Assembly (NCBI GenBank): GCA_026119855.1
Contig: JAOWBW010001318.1
Span: 283,910-347,909, forward strand
Reading direction: 5' to 3'
DNA: 64,000 nucleotides
Source of the DNA: Campanula takesimana
Taxonomy: Eukaryota > Streptophyta > Magnoliopsida > Asterales > Campanulaceae
The position numbers and the translations under genes are program-made. Under the pieces are notes generated by a model that did no database searches, was not told the DNA's origin, and saw only the letters and a program-made list of their open reading frames with translations. Below, in pieces: positions 1 to 10,577 of this stretch (its first letter is position 1; the number at the start of each line of letters is the position of its first letter).

Positions 1-1568
1 ATATTCAGTAACTTCTTCTGTGCTGACACTTATGTTGGTAGTGGTGCCCTAGGCACGTTTAATAAAAGTTGTAATTGTTATCAATTATTTTATATCAATA
101 AAGAGATGTTTTGATTATTATTGTTGTTCATGTTTACTGATAATAATCTCCGTCCCTAGTACTTGTTAAGCACTAGTATAAAGGCTAAATGATCATGGGA
201 TGATCATGTTAGATTTATGGGTACTTGTTTGGAACAAGGTACTGGACATGACCCGCCGTATGAGATTTATGTCATGGTCTATGTCGTACATATATCTCAT
301 ATTAGTTATATCATTTGAATCCTTAGACATAAAGTTATTATAGTCTTCCACTTGATGAACATTGTGTTTGACATATTCAAACGCTACCTTAACACGGTAG
401 TTATAAAGTGTATGATTGGCATAATCGGATTCACGTGGGGAAGAATAATAAGCTAAATAGATTTGTCCCTCCACGGAGAGATGTCATGCTTGGGCCCCTC
501 GAAGGAATGATGTTGATGAAATGTTCGGCCGGACTCAAATGGATTGATTGGATCAATAGCATTTGAATTATCAACATATTCGGAATCGAGAAAGTATTGA
601 ACAAAGCAAGTTGACAGTTTGACCATGACTTGTGTTCAATGACATCGTGGACAAAGGGATTGTGACATATTCTAAAGGAATGCGAAATTGTATCTAGTTA
701 CACTATTTGGATAGATATGACGGTTTGCTAGAACCTAATCATATCTTATGGGTTCATGTTTGAGCCCATTGCCAACTTAGTGTAATCCTAGAGGGTCACA
801 CACAAATAGAACGAATCGTAAAGTACTAAATTGGAATTTTGGAAAATATCAGCTTTTTGGCTCTAGCACGGTCGTGCGCTTTAAGTGGCACGGTCGTGCC
901 AAAATTTCACCAAGGCAACCTCCCGGCACATTTGGCACGACCGTGCCAATTAACAAGCACGACCGTGCCAAGATGGGCGGCTGAAATTCACCCGGGCTAG
1001 ATGGCACGGCCATGCCAGATTGTGAGCACGACCGTGCCAGTCATGTCGGCCAGAATATTTTGTTGCCTAATTTGGTGACGGGATTTAGGTTTCCTAAGTC
1101 CTTAAGGGTTAAGGATTAGGACCTATTTAAGGATCCTTTTTACATCCATTAGCAAGATTATTGTAAGTGCCTCCATAAGGTTTTGAGAGGTTATTTTCTT
1201 GTTCTAAGATCCCAAAAGTGAAGAACAAGAATATTCATAATTCCATATAGTTCTTGCAATTGTGAAAGTGTGTTTCCCAATTTGGTCTAGCAACCAAGAT
1301 CAATAAGTTGCTTGATATTCGTTCGTGGTGTGGATACCGCTAGAGGGTGAAGCTCATCATCTTCAAGATTCGCGTTCTTGCTCATGTGATCAAGTTTCAA
1401 AATCTCCACCAAGTTCAAAAGCTAGAAATCAAAATCATCAAGGGTTGGTTTTTCTGATATTCATCTTATATGTATTTGACTTAATCACATGAATGGATCT
1501 ATGGCTTTGGGTTTCATTAAAAATTTAAATGCTTTATTCCGCTGCGCATGTTACTACGAAACCCAACA
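1..1568 (+). mobile_element. Ty1-copia-type LTR, 3' part; left end not identified
   Basis: The stretch ends with GAAACCCAACA just after TTATTCCGCTGCGCATG, a typical 3' terminus of plant copia LTRs. It then abuts gag sequence of another element lying on the minus strand, so it is a solo LTR or the 3' LTR of an element that inserted into that gag. The left boundary is not visible and may lie before the window. A GC-rich motif array sits at 866-1037. No host gene is recognised; a 93-codon minus-strand open frame near 193-474 resembles nothing I know. Confidence 0.5.
866..1038. repeat. Six phased copies of near-palindrome GCACGRYCGTGC
   Basis: The 12-bp cores start at 866, 888, 935, 957, 1004 and 1026. 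Within each pair the spacing is exactly 22 bp, and the pairs repeat exactly every 69 bp. The central dinucleotide varies (GT, AC, GC), so copies occur in both senses of the near-palindrome; the copy at 1004 has one arm change. Spacer sequences are unrelated. The array lies in the copia-type LTR. Confidence 0.9.
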
Positions 1569-3133
1569 ACTTGACTGTTCATCGTCACTGTCAGATTCAC
1601 TGTCATATTCACTATCAAAATGACTCGCATAAACACACGATTTTCTTTCAGAATTCGAAGATGAAGGAGGTGATGATTTCAGAAAAGATGTTTCATGAAT
1701 AATTAATCTCCTTCTAAGTTCCATGAAACTCATGTTTTCTATATCATAGAATTCTTTTAACACAGAAATTATCACATCGAAACCTCTTGGATTGGATGTT
1801 ATCACCTTGTTTACAAGTCTGGCATTAGAAAATGATTCCCCTAATACTTCCAACTCATACACAATTTTTTCTATTGTTTCAGTAAAATCAATTATTGTTT
1901 CACTCTCCTTCATTTTCATGTTTTCAAAAACAATGGTTAACACCAAAAACCCTTTTTGTTCATAGTCAGTTGATCTGTCATCTGACTGCACAACTTCACT
2001 ATCAGTTTTACTGTCAGAGAGAGACGACAAAGATGAATGAAGACATGGGAGATTTGCAATCTCTTCATCATCATCTGAATCACTCAAGGTAGCAGTTAAG
2101 CTCATTCCTCTCTTTTGAGTGTGTTAGCACACTCATTAGCATAGTGGCCGTAACCTTGACAAGCCCTACACTGAACTGACTCAATCGATTTCTTGCCTTC
2201 AAACCCCGGTTTTACCACGCCGGAATCTTTCTTGAATGGTTCAGCCTTGGTGGAAGGAGTGAATCCTTTATTTGGAAATCTCTGTTGTCGTTTTTTATTC
2301 AACACAGTTTTAAACTTTTGAGTGATCATGGCACACTCATCCTCCTCCAAGGTTGACTCATCCATGTCTTTAGACAGTTCCACAAGATCTTTGGACACAG
2401 TTAGAGCACTAGCAAGAGCAATTGAATTTGCTTTGCTTGTTTTTTGCACTTCAAGGTTTAGTTCAAACGTAGTAAGAATACTCAGAATCTTTTCAAGACT
2501 CACTGTCCTTGTGTCACAGGTTTCTTCAATGACAGAAACCTTGATATTAAACTTCTCTGGAAGAGTCCTTAAGACTTTACTCACAAGTCTAGCATTGGAA
2601 ATAGATTCTCCTAATGCGAAGAATTCATTAGAGATATCCATTAATTTTGCAGAGTAATTTTGAATAGTCTCATCTTCTCCCATCCTTGGATTTTCAAACT
2701 CAGTCATTAGTCTTCTTAGTTTAGTTTGTTTAACACTATCTGACCCTTCACAATGAAGTTGTAAAATGTCCCAAGCATATTTGGCCACTGTATGGTTAGA
2801 GAATAACCTATACAGATTATGATCAACATGATCAGAAATTGCAGCCATTGCCTTTGCATTGAAGTTAGCAAGAGCAATTTCTTCTGCATTCCAGTCTTGC
2901 TCGGGTTTTGGAACAATTTTTTTTTCTTTTTTCTCTTCATCAGACACAGACGCTTTACCTTTTGGATCAACCCATTCCATAGTAGGGGATGAATATCCCA
3001 CTAGAATGCTGACCTATGCCCGATGATCAATGTTCTTGATGTACATGATCATCTTAGCCTTCCAAATGGTATAATTAGAACCATTCAGAGTAGGCGGCTT
3101 ATTACGAGTATGAGAACAGTCCATACTGGCCAT
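1569..3133 (-). pseudogene. Ty1-copia gag, chimeric and broken
   Basis: The minus-strand reading starts at ATG 3131-3133 with a copia gag N-terminus (NGSNYTIWKAKM). It meets an in-frame TAG at 3014-3016, then stays open from about 3001 to 2102. This part holds a UBN2-type gag domain and a CCHC zinc knuckle (CRACQGYGHYANEC). At 2102-2105 the stop overlaps an ATG (ATGA) and a shifted frame continues to 1554 through an acidic Ser/Asp tract. It then enters a second gag-like block carrying the same signature (LGESFSNARLV against LGESISNARLV). The last four codons belong to the abutting LTR. No protease, integrase or RT follows, so the element is truncated. Confidence 0.8.
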
Positions 3134-3162
3134 AACAGATCGATCTCAGTGTGTCGAGATTA

Positions 3163-3176
3163 GGCTCTGGTGCCAA
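3163..3176 (-). promoter_or_regulatory. Primer binding site of minus-strand copia element
   Basis: On the minus strand this reads TTGGCACCAGAGCC, one base from the LTR end (TTTCA). It resembles the initiator tRNA-Met-complementary site TGGTATCAGAGC of plant LTR elements, and it lies 30 bp before the gag ATG. Confidence 0.75.
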
Positions 3177-3177
3177 T

Positions 3178-3810
3178 TGAAAGAAATTAGCGGCTAGGAC
3201 TGTTCTGGGAACTGACCAACTGTGTGACCAACTGTGTATTCAAACGTGCTAACAGTTGTCTTTACAGTTATCAAATTTGCAGCGGAATTTAAAGAACTTA
3301 ATAACAATTAAAACTTCAGCAAGAATACTTGCTGGAAACTTTCATATATTAAAAGCGATTTGCAGAGTACAAATCGAATGAAAGAAATACAAAAATATCA
3401 AAAGAACAAATTGATCTAAATCTCTAGACCGTACTAAAACACCCAACACCTTAGAGTTCTTTTTTCACAAGAACACCTAAGAAAAAATAAGACTCTCTCA
3501 AGAACTTAATTCTCTCTAAATATTTTGCTAAGAATCCGTGCCTGACAATGAAGGAGTCGGCTTGTATTTATCCTTTGCTTGGCCGCCTCCTTGCACTCCA
3601 AGAATACATTCTTTCCTTATAAGAGTCCACCTAAAATAAAACCCTACAAAATATATCCACTTACCAAAGATAACATAAGTATGTTAGTCAAATAAATCAA
3701 ACTTAAACTTACCTAAATATTTACACTAACTAACAATATATACAAATCAGAATCACAAAGATACTTAAAGAAAAAGACGAGTATGCCCATACTCTTCAGA
3801 ATGTGACACA
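3178..3810 (-). mobile_element. 5' LTR of the minus-strand copia remnant
   Basis: The LTR end next to the primer site is certain. The outer end is inferred from TGTGTCACATT (minus strand) near 3810. No second LTR is present in the window, so the outer boundary cannot be confirmed by comparison. No coding potential is seen. Confidence 0.5.
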
Positions 3811-4303
3811 TAGGATTTTGACTCGGGCGGATGGGTAAAAAGATCAAAAATTCAAAAACATACCGGACAATCCAATCGTGTACTTATCAACTTTTGATTG
3901 GTGTCGTATCAAACCCCTTCTTAAGAAGAATGTGAATTAAAAGATAAAAAGAAACTTTTGAGTGGCCCACCCGCTTCGGTAAGTGCTAGTGTTCGATCTC
4001 TCTCCCCGACTCTTTTTGACGTGGACATCATAAAAAAATTGGAATTAAAAGAGAAAAAAGAAAGGAAAAATATTTAAAAATTACCTGAAAGAAAGCTGAT
4101 AATATAACCTTAAAATTGTCATTTTCACTTATAATTGTCAGTTATAATATTTTATTATTTTAATTGTTCTGAATCACAAAAAAATGGGAGACAAGTTTAT
4201 TATTTTAATTGTTTTGAATCACAAAAAAATGGGAGACAAGTTAAAAGTGCCATATATATATAAAAATCTAAATCCATATTTAAAAAACATATTTGGAAAC
4301 TAG
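3811..4303. other. AT-rich intergenic DNA with a 45-bp tandem duplication
   Basis: No gene is seen. Two adjacent 45-bp copies lie at 4151-4195 and 4196-4240, differing by one base (ATTGTTCTG against ATTGTTTTG). The rest is AT-rich. Confidence 0.7.
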
Positions 4304-4521
4304 TAATTCCTCTGTTTTGGAAAGTTAATTTTACTTTGACTTTTGACTTTTTATAGTTAACATAAATGAATTTTACCGAGCTTTGGTGTCGATTTAATAA
4401 TCACAATTGAATTTTAAAAAATTGTTATTGATAAATCACTTAATGATGTGTCGGTTACAATTTTTAAAATTTCACTTGATTAGATCGACATTAATGTTTG
4501 TATTTTGAAACGGAGGAAGTA
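4304..4521. mobile_element. Stowaway-like MITE upstream of the LecRK gene
   Basis: TA-flanked element with inverted ends (TTCCTCTGTTTTGG on the left, CGGAGGAAG on the right). It ends about 530 bp before the LecRK start codon, in its probable upstream regulatory region. Confidence 0.65.
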
Positions 4522-5048
4522 ACTTGAAAATATTATTAGTACCTATAAAATTTTATGAAAAACATTAAAAATATTGAATTTATCAATTTCAACTTCAACA
4601 TTAAAATTTCTACTATGTTTTCTTTATGAATCCTTTTGTGCAGAATATATATGTGAAAAAGTATATATCTTTTTTCCTAATCAATTTTGAACCCTTGATT
4701 TTTTTTTTTCTGACTTCATTAAAATAATTATTTAAAATTTAATTAAAAGCATCATAAAATTAAAATGGAACTTTCTTTTTCTTTTGGAGAGACAGATGAG
4801 TAATACTTTTATAAATAAGAAAAAAAAAATGAAAATGAAAGGAAAAGAATAATTAATTGGAATGTGGTCTCTACCCCTCGAGGACTTTCTCAACTTCAAC
4901 CATTAAACTTCCATCTTCTGCCACTAGTTTTATGTGTCCCACCATTTCATTGACAATGTCCAAAGAAAATTTTAGCAAAACTTAAATGCCAAATATTTTA
5001 AATATCTCTCATTTTTTTCAGTTAGACCATCCATTTTCTTCATCATCA

Positions 5049-7094
5049 ATGGCTACCCAAATTTCTTCTTCTTCATTATTATTATTTCTCCTCACCATTT
5101 TTGCATCATTTTTTTCATCTCAACCTTTAAACTTCACCTTCCATGGCTTTAACCAAAGCTCCCTACTCCTAGAAGGAGTTGCCCAAATCTTGAACCCCAA
5201 TGGTGCACTTAAACTAACCACCAGAACAAATAATGTCATAGGCCATGCCTTTTACCCCAATCAAATCCAATTTGCACCTTTTCCTCCTAATGCCTCCTCA
5301 TTTAGCACATACTTTGTTCTTGGCATAGTCGCCTCGGGGCCCGAACGAGGGGGCTATGGCCTCGCCTTCACCGTGTCCCCTGCCCCCAGCTTCCCGGGGG
5401 CAGAGGCTGGTCAGTTCCTAGGGATTCTCAATTCCTCAAACAACGGGGAGGCGACTAATCACGTGTTTGCAGTTGAGTTTGACACCGTTAAAGGATTTGA
5501 CGATGCTAGCGACTCGTTTGGTAACCATGTTGGGATTAATGTTAATAACATGTCATCGCTAAGTCAAGAACCGGCTTCTTATTATGGAAACGACAATCAA
5601 ACGCCTAACGACGTTGATTTGGAAAGCGACGGTCCGATTCAAGCGTGGGTCGAATACGATGGTGTTGATCATACTGTGAATGTAACAATTGCTCCTTGGT
5701 CAGCTCCTAAACCAGCTCGGCCACTTTTGTCTTTGGACAACGTTGATTTATCGCGTGTACTCAAAGAAACTATGTATGTTGGCTTCTCTGCTGCAACGGG
5801 GATTAAGTCGAGCTCTCATTACATCCTAGGATGGAGTTTTCGACTTAACGGAGTTGCTGATCCGTTAGATCTTTTAAAACTCCCTCCGTTACCACCTAAA
5901 GAGCGAAAACCTTCCAATTCTAACGTTGAAACTAAGGTGTTTCTTCCCATTTCCATCTTGGTTTTTGTATTACTAGTAGCTATATTGTTGGCCATTGTTG
6001 TTTATAGAAGGAGGATGAATTCTGAGGGGTTAGAAGACTGGGAAAGGGATTGTCCACATAGGTTTAGATACAAAGATCTGTATGTAGCAACAAAAGGATT
6101 CAAAGAGAGCGAAATAGTCGGGGTTGGGGGATTTGGGGCGGTCTATAAAGGCGTCTTGCCTAGTAATGGATCAATGGTCGCGATTAAAAAGATCAGCACG
6201 AATAATAATCTTCAAGGAATGAGGGAATTCACAGCAGAGATTGAAAGTTTGGGGCGAGTAAGGCACAAAAATTTGGTCAATCTTCAAGGATGGTGCAAGA
6301 AAAAGAGTGATCTTCTATTGGTTTATGACTTCATCCCAAATGGCAGCCTAAATTCGCAACTTTTCGGGAATGGATTTAGACAATTTTTGAGCTGGGAAAA
6401 CAGGTTCAAGATTGTTAAAGGCATAGCGGAAGGGCTATTGTACTTGCACGAAGAATGGGAGAAAGTTGTGATTCATAGAGATGTGAAGTCGAGTAATGTT
6501 TTAATCGATTCTGATATGAACGGACGGTTAGGAGATTTCGGATTGGCACGATTATATGATCATGATAAAAATTCTCATACTACTAGTCTTGTGGGAACTA
6601 TTGGGTACATTGCACCGGAACTGGCTCGAACGGGGAAGGCGTCAGCTAGCTCTGACGTATTTGCATACGGGGTTTTGCTTCTCGAAGTTGTTAGTGGGAG
6701 GAAGCCGATTTTTAGTGATCCGCCTAATGGACAAGTGGCGTTGGTTGATTGGGTGATTCAGCGTTTTCAGAATGGTCGAGTTCTTGAAGCCATTGATCAA
6801 AAGATGGGTTCATCTTACGTTGTTGAAGAGGTTGAGTTGGTGCTTGGACTTGGTTTGTTGTGTACTCGTTCTCGGACCGAAGGTAGGCCAAGTATGAGGC
6901 AAGTTGTCAAGTATTTAAACGGAGATGAAACGGTTCCGATTATCGATCAAGCGGTTTTATCTGAAGCTCGAGCTATGGATGAACGGATGATGCGATTCTT
7001 GCAGGTGATTAATGGTCGTGATGGAGATGCCTCGTCGTCGTCTTCTTCAATGGCGGGGATGTTTTCGAATAGTTCGTTCAATGATGGGAGATAG
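5049..7094 (+). CDS. L-type lectin-domain receptor-like kinase, clade VI-like
   Basis: Single-exon frame of 681 codons from ATG 5049. An in-frame ATG at 4986 adds 21 residues, but the later start has a better context and leads straight into a hydrophobic signal peptide (residues 1-25). A legume-lectin extracellular domain (about 27-268) includes VFAVEFDT and FGNHVGINVN, the usual metal-site region. One membrane segment lies at about 298-321. The kinase domain has the glycine loop GVGGFG (358-363), K380 in VAIKK, D478 in HRDVKSSN and D496 in DFG, so it is an RD kinase with all catalytic residues. The juxtamembrane run DWERDCPHRFRYKDLY resembles LecRK clade VI, known for plasma-membrane roles in immunity; membership is inferred from memory of the family. 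Length and lack of introns are normal. A decayed copy of its 3' end lies at 11690. Confidence 0.93.
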   Translation: MATQISSSSLLLFLLTIFASFFSSQPLNFTFHGFNQSSLLLEGVAQILNPNGALKLTTRTNNVIGHAFYPNQIQFAPFPPNASSFSTYFVLGIVASGPERGGYGLAFTVSPAPSFPGAEAGQFLGILNSSNNGEATNHVFAVEFDTVKGFDDASDSFGNHVGINVNNMSSLSQEPASYYGNDNQTPNDVDLESDGPIQAWVEYDGVDHTVNVTIAPWSAPKPARPLLSLDNVDLSRVLKETMYVGFSAATGIKSSSHYILGWSFRLNGVADPLDLLKLPPLPPKERKPSNSNVETKVFLPISILVFVLLVAILLAIVVYRRRMNSEGLEDWERDCPHRFRYKDLYVATKGFKESEIVGVGGFGAVYKGVLPSNGSMVAIKKISTNNNLQGMREFTAEIESLGRVRHKNLVNLQGWCKKKSDLLLVYDFIPNGSLNSQLFGNGFRQFLSWENRFKIVKGIAEGLLYLHEEWEKVVIHRDVKSSNVLIDSDMNGRLGDFGLARLYDHDKNSHTTSLVGTIGYIAPELARTGKASASSDVFAYGVLLLEVVSGRKPIFSDPPNGQVALVDWVIQRFQNGRVLEAIDQKMGSSYVVEEVELVLGLGLLCTRSRTEGRPSMRQVVKYLNGDETVPIIDQAVLSEARAMDERMMRFLQVINGRDGDASSSSSSMAGMFSNSSFNDGR

Positions 7095-7779
7095 TAAGGT
7101 CCCAAAGTCTTTCCCCAATTTCCCGCAATTTTGTAACATAGACTTGTAAAATTTAAAAAAACAGTGCACTAAACTTCTGTCATTTTATTTATTTACTGTA
7201 TAATGCATAGATTTTAATGTGGATTTGTAACCTTGCAAATAGAAAACTTGTTTCAATAATTTTAATCCCACAATTTCCAAGTTACAAACTGGCAATCTTA
7301 TTATTGTGTATGCCCAATAATTGGCACTTGGGTATTGAGGATAGTATACAAGAAGTATAGGTGGGAATTAAAGAGGACGGTATAAAATGTCAAGGAATTA
7401 AATTTGGAAAATGCTTGATACAGTAAACCAGAAAATCAACCTAACATGCTTTATATGGTTGTACCTTAAATGCAAGGTACAACTCCATAAAGCACGTCCA
7501 TAGATTTTCTGATTGATCCATGTCAACGGCTCTGTTATTTGTTTGTCATGTAGTGTATTGAATTAATTTAGTTATTTTATTGATGCGACTCGAGCACGCT
7601 ACTCCCATGAAGGACCGCAGAGGTTCTATTTTCGTGAAGTCGTAGTGATTTTATATGACTTTCGCATGTTCAAATCCGATGAGGGGAGCTTCAATGGACC
7701 AATTTACATTTGCGAAAGTCACTACTTCGAATCCCTTTTAAAAGATTTGTGGTAGCCTATTTATAGACCGAGTTGTAGC
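7095..7779. other. LecRK 3' flank with a conserved hairpin; preserved in the decayed copy
   Basis: AT-rich 3' flank with several possible polyadenylation motifs near 7200-7270. A 10-bp perfect stem (GTTGTACCTT/AAGGTACAAC, 7458-7483) extends outward through GCTTTAT/ATAAAGC. The segment is recognisable again at about 11900-12960, so it was part of the duplicated LecRK locus. No other gene is seen. Confidence 0.7.
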
Positions 7780-8306
7780 TGACGCATTACGGAAGCGATA
7801 GATTTCGTGTTTAGCGCACTAATCACAAGAATTCACCAGCGATGAATCCTTAAACACAATAAACTTGGAATCCACCAAGAAAACCCGGAATCCACCAGAT
7901 AAAAGAGAAAATCTCTTTGAATAAAATTCAATTCATTAAAAGTTCCCTAATACAATGTACTAAAGAGTATTTATACTACTAACAAACCCTACTAGACTCC
8001 TAACAAAATAACAAACCCTAGTTTAACAAATAATACCAAAATACCCTAGTGTTTATCACGCATAAAATAAAATAACGCAGCTGCGCTAAAACAGGTCGGA
8101 ACGGCGAGCGGGCGATTGAATTGTACCAAGCGGGCGCTTGATCAGACAGAACACGGCTGATGTTGAAACTAATTACAGGCGGGCGCTTGATGACCTGCGG
8201 GCGGGCACCTGGTGGTTCGGCCTGGCCTATACGCTGCTGCACCTATGCGCTGCTGCACTGAAGTGGTCTTGCTCCGGGCGGATTGCTCGTCTGGTCTCCT
8301 ACATCA
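7780..8306 (-). repeat. 3' LTR of the outer element
   Basis: Direct repeat of 11101-11612 with small indels and substitutions. It carries the phased GGGCGC motifs at 8110, 8132, 8181 and 8203; the first and last copies are altered (GGGCGA, GGGCAC). Divergence between the two LTRs indicates the insertion is not recent. Confidence 0.88.
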
Positions 8307-8457
8307 GTCACCTCTTCTTCAAAATAACTCGTCCCCGAGTTCATCTCCGAAGTTTGGAAAGTTCCGTCCCACTTGAATAAATATTTTGAGTAGATCGACT
8401 CCTTAAGAACAATTCGATGCAAAACGAATTTTCCACAATAAATAATCAAACCTTCAT
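8307..8457 (-). pseudogene. 3' end of outer-element polyprotein
   Basis: Minus-strand remnant leading to FPNFGDELGDELF and a stop at 8320-8322, a C-terminal style common in plant Ty3/gypsy polyproteins. Only about 150 bp remains before the inner element begins. Confidence 0.55.
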
Positions 8458-8864
8458 TATTAGAGTAAATGACTTTGAATAAGTCAAATTTGAGAAGAAA
8501 AATGAAAGTAATTAAATCCTTTTTGGAATTTAATTAAGGACTCCTTCTATCTTCCTAATTAGGTCTCTAAAATCCCAATAAATACTAGCCATAAAGTAGT
8601 ATTTGTGTGTGCTTGATTCAATTGACATGGAGAGAGAGATCAGTGATTCTAGATCTAGGGATTTGCATAGCTAGGAACTTTGTGATCAAAGTTCATGCAA
8701 ACATAGATTAGTGTAATTATCCTCATGTAATTGCTTCTCCGCCATAATAATATATGTTTCCCTTTGCCCGTGGAGGTAGCCAATAGAGATTGGTGAACCA
8801 CGTATATTCTGTTTTGATTTGCTTTCATTATTATTATTTATCTTTTGGGTCTGATTTAATAACA
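8458..8864 (+). repeat. 5' LTR of the inner copia element
   Basis: Begins TATTAGAGTAAATGA (the expected TG is changed to TA) and ends GATTTAATAACA. The same length as the 3' LTR, with only scattered substitutions. Confidence 0.85.
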
Positions 8865-9769
8865 AGTGGCATCAGATCTTGGTTGAAAAGGAGAATTAGC
8901 ATCAATGGAAGAGATCCAAGATCGAAGAAAAACAAGGTAGCAGTTTTTGGTCCGTTTTTATCCAGCGCAGCGGTGAAGAAAAAGGCGTAGCGCATTCGTT
9001 CACCGTTGGATCGTGCTGATTTTCGGTGAGTAGCTTCGGGACTCATAGATCTTCGATCTGAACGCTGAAGATCGGATTTTGATGTCCGTAGAATTCGAAA
9101 TTGTATCCGTACAGAAGTTGCTGGTGTTTTGTCTTCGATTGTATGCGTTTGGAGTTTCTTGTTGCGATTTCTCTTATTGGCACCAGAGCCGAGTTAGGTG
9201 AGAAAGATCAGGGCATTCCGCTGCGGTAGAAAGAGATGAATTCCGGGATGGACAAGAAAATCAACAAGTCTGACGGGAAGAACAGGTTTATTATCTGATA
9301 AAAGATTATGCATTGGGCGTACAGATCGCGGACATAAAAAGTGCAGATCACGAGCAGAAAACGTGCAGTCCTCGTGCAGTGTCCGTGCAGAAATATATGC
9401 TAGAAATAACAAATCTGGTAGATCAGCATCTGAAAGTTCGTCTGGTGTTCGGTGGTGATCCAAGAACGCATCTAGAACGTTTCGGTGTCTATTATCTACA
9501 TCTGAAGAAGGAGATTTGAAACTAGGGTTCTGTGATCAGAAGTTAGCTGTCTGGTATAATCTGAAAATCTAACATCTGTTGTAGTCTATTCTAGTGATCT
9601 AGAAGTAGATACAAAATCTGTGTTGCCTGAGGCAATAATCTTATTAGATTTCAGAGTTGTACATCTGACTCCGCGTCTGAAGAATTCTAAGTCGGCTGCA
9701 GTGATGGTGAGCAGTGACAATCTGAATGAGGATGGAAATTATGCCCTGGTGACCGAAGAATAAGCGTGC

Positions 9770-10183
9770 AAGGAAGTTGTATGGGTTCAAGATTCGGGAG
9801 TTTTTTATCGCATGTGTTCGCGTAAGGAGCAATTTACAACGTACAAGCAGAAGGATGGAGACCGTATTTATATGGCTAATGGATCAATCTGCGAGGTAGT
9901 TGGCATGGGCTCTGTAAGGGTGAGAACTTTTGGTGATAAATATCTCACATTGAACAAGGTAAGACACGTTCCACAAGTAGCAAAAAATCTGGTATCACTT
10001 AGTCGGTTGGACAAGAAGGGATACAGTTTCAAAGGTGAAGGTGGAGTTCTGGATGTCTACAAAGGTTCGGATGTGTATATGAAGGGCGGAAGAAAAGATT
10101 CCTTGTGTATCCTCCAAGGTTCTGAGATTGGTGAGGGTGTTGACGGAGCAGGTGGAGCATCGTTTTACTCTAGGCGGGAGTGA
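9770..10183 (+). pseudogene. Copia protease / GAG-pre-integrase remnant
   Basis: The frame reads WVQDSGVFYRMCSRKEQF, corresponding to the copia protease active site (usually DSGAS, with A changed to V here). It continues through VRHVPQVAKNLVSLSRLD and GEGGVLDVYKG, typical of the protease to GAG-pre-integrase segment. It stops at 10181-10183, and integrase, RT and RNase H do not follow. A minus-strand frame overlapping it is only a shadow. Confidence 0.8.
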
Positions 10184-10299
10184 ACTGGGCAAGCCACAGC
10201 TAGAAAATCAACACATACCAATTGTATCAGTCATGGTTGGCAAGATCCAATGTCGACTGGATGGGCCACGTCTAAATGACTGTTAATTGCCCGTTGGGG

Positions 10300-10465
10300 T
10301 GATTCTGAGTGTCCGTAGGATACATTGCATGCGGAAAAATCTGATTGTCCAGAGGACAAAGTTGTTTGCCTGGTGAGGCAAATTCTGAGTGTCTTGAAGA
10401 TACATGGCGCGCGCGAAAAATCTTGTTGTCCAGAGGACAAATTTAGTGTCTTTGACGAAAGACAG
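10300..10465. repeat. Chain of short hairpins in an 80-bp tandem duplication
   Basis: Perfect short inverted repeats follow one another: TTGTCC/GGACAA (10345-10359 and 10426-10440), TTTGCCT/AGGCAAA (10365-10382) and GTCTTT/AAAGAC (10448-10463), with weaker ones between. The segment from TTCTGAGTGTC is duplicated about 80 bp apart. It lies between the protease remnant and the 3' LTR. Confidence 0.75.
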
Positions 10466-10577
10466 ACTGAGGCAAATGCTGAAAAATTTGGTACGAGGGA
10501 TGTGGCTCAAGGTGGAGTCTATGTCGGAAGCTCGTGCATCTGAATTATTAGGGGAGATTCAAAGTCAAGGTGGAAAC

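Noticed and set aside
193..474. 93-codon minus-strand open frame
   Set aside because: No recognisable domain, AT-rich, and located within LTR-like sequence; not supported as a gene.
866..1038. CRISPR-like array
   Set aside because: Palindromic repeats with spacers, but in a plant LTR. Repeats are only 12 bp, spacing alternates between 22 and 47 bp, and no cas genes exist.
4986..5048. Upstream in-frame ATG as LecRK start
   Set aside because: It would place a polar 21-residue stretch before the signal peptide; ATG 5049 has a better context.
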